Below, piece by piece: positions 38,483 to 38,500 of a DNA stretch of 38,500 bases. This stretch comes from Halogeometricum pallidum JCM 14848. GTDB taxonomy: Archaea > Halobacteriota > Halobacteria > Halobacteriales > Haloferacaceae. The notes beneath the pieces are model-generated. The model made no database searches. It was given only the letters and a program-made list of their open reading frames with translations, and was not told where the DNA came from. The DNA lies in the NCBI RefSeq assembly GCF_000337095.1, contig NZ_AOIV01000009.1, positions 1 through 38,500 of the forward strand, read 5' to 3'. Position 1 is the first letter of the stretch. Every line of letters starts with the position of its first letter. Position numbers and translations under genes: made by a program.

Positions 38483-38500
38483 CTGTCTCTTATACACATC
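38483..38500 (-). other. Nextera/Tn5 mosaic-end adapter remnant (artefact)
   Basis: CTGTCTCTTATACACATC is the reverse complement of the Tn5 mosaic end. It truncates the aldo/keto reductase gene and appends five false residues (MYKRQ) when translated. Confidence 0.97.

Overview
The window is a GC-rich stretch of chromosome from a halophilic archaeon (class Halobacteria). The encoded proteins are strongly acidic. Many genes have a TATA-like element 20-35 bases before the start codon and no Shine-Dalgarno leader, as in leaderless haloarchaeal transcripts. Several gene families are archaeal or haloarchaeal: a SAMP1 ubiquitin-like modifier, a Ser/His signal peptidase, type II methionine aminopeptidase, CDKAL1-type methylthiotransferase, DUF63 and a Tat-exported Rieske protein. 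I cannot assign a genus from the sequence. Both ends carry Nextera/Tn5 mosaic-end adapter sequence (1-16 and 38483-38500), so the true chromosome spans about 17-38482 and both terminal genes are cut artificially.

Layout. 17-4001: isocitrate dehydrogenase N-terminus (cut), isoaspartyl peptidase/asparaginase, a short-chain dehydrogenase, a DsbA/FrnE-type thioredoxin-fold protein and a ZnT9-like cation transporter. 4070-10627: acyl-CoA synthetase, divergent ABC1/UbiB kinase, then an HxlR regulator divergent from a translationally coupled ring-cleaving dioxygenase and MhqD-like hydrolase, then a small metallophosphoesterase. 10711-16527: polyphosphate kinase with an upstream PP2A/ApaH-like phosphatase, methionine aminopeptidase, a HIT protein and a second cation diffusion facilitator with a manganese-type site. 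16556-22103: signal peptidase I, HSL-family esterase, orphan histidine kinase, tRNA methylthiotransferase and a Tat lipoprotein with PQQ-like repeats.

22116-28786: deoxyribose-phosphate aldolase, a DUF63 membrane protein, a PfkB sugar kinase, three poorly known small proteins, and a nucleoside phosphorylase followed after 2 bp by an HPP-UspA membrane protein. Aldolase, kinase and phosphorylase together suggest nucleoside/pentose salvage. 28920-33581: a K+ channel with RCK domain, a cupin, two overlapping membrane proteins ending in TrkA_C-like domains, and SAMP1. 33690-38482: a Rieske protein with no cytochrome b beside it, PEP carboxylase, a 55-residue zinc-ribbon protein and a cut aldo/keto reductase.

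Most genes look like single transcription units. Likely co-transcribed sets are dioxygenase-hydrolase (4-base junction TGATG), phosphatase-polyphosphate kinase, phosphorylase-HPP/Usp, and the two TrkA_C proteins (GTGA overlap). I saw no tRNA, rRNA, CRISPR array, insertion sequence or prophage. The less ordinary parts are the quinone/aromatic-stress-like locus (7754-9877), the TrkA_C pair with its repeat-bearing linker (30704-33258), the Mn-type transporter, and the inverted-repeat-rich gap at 28787-28919.
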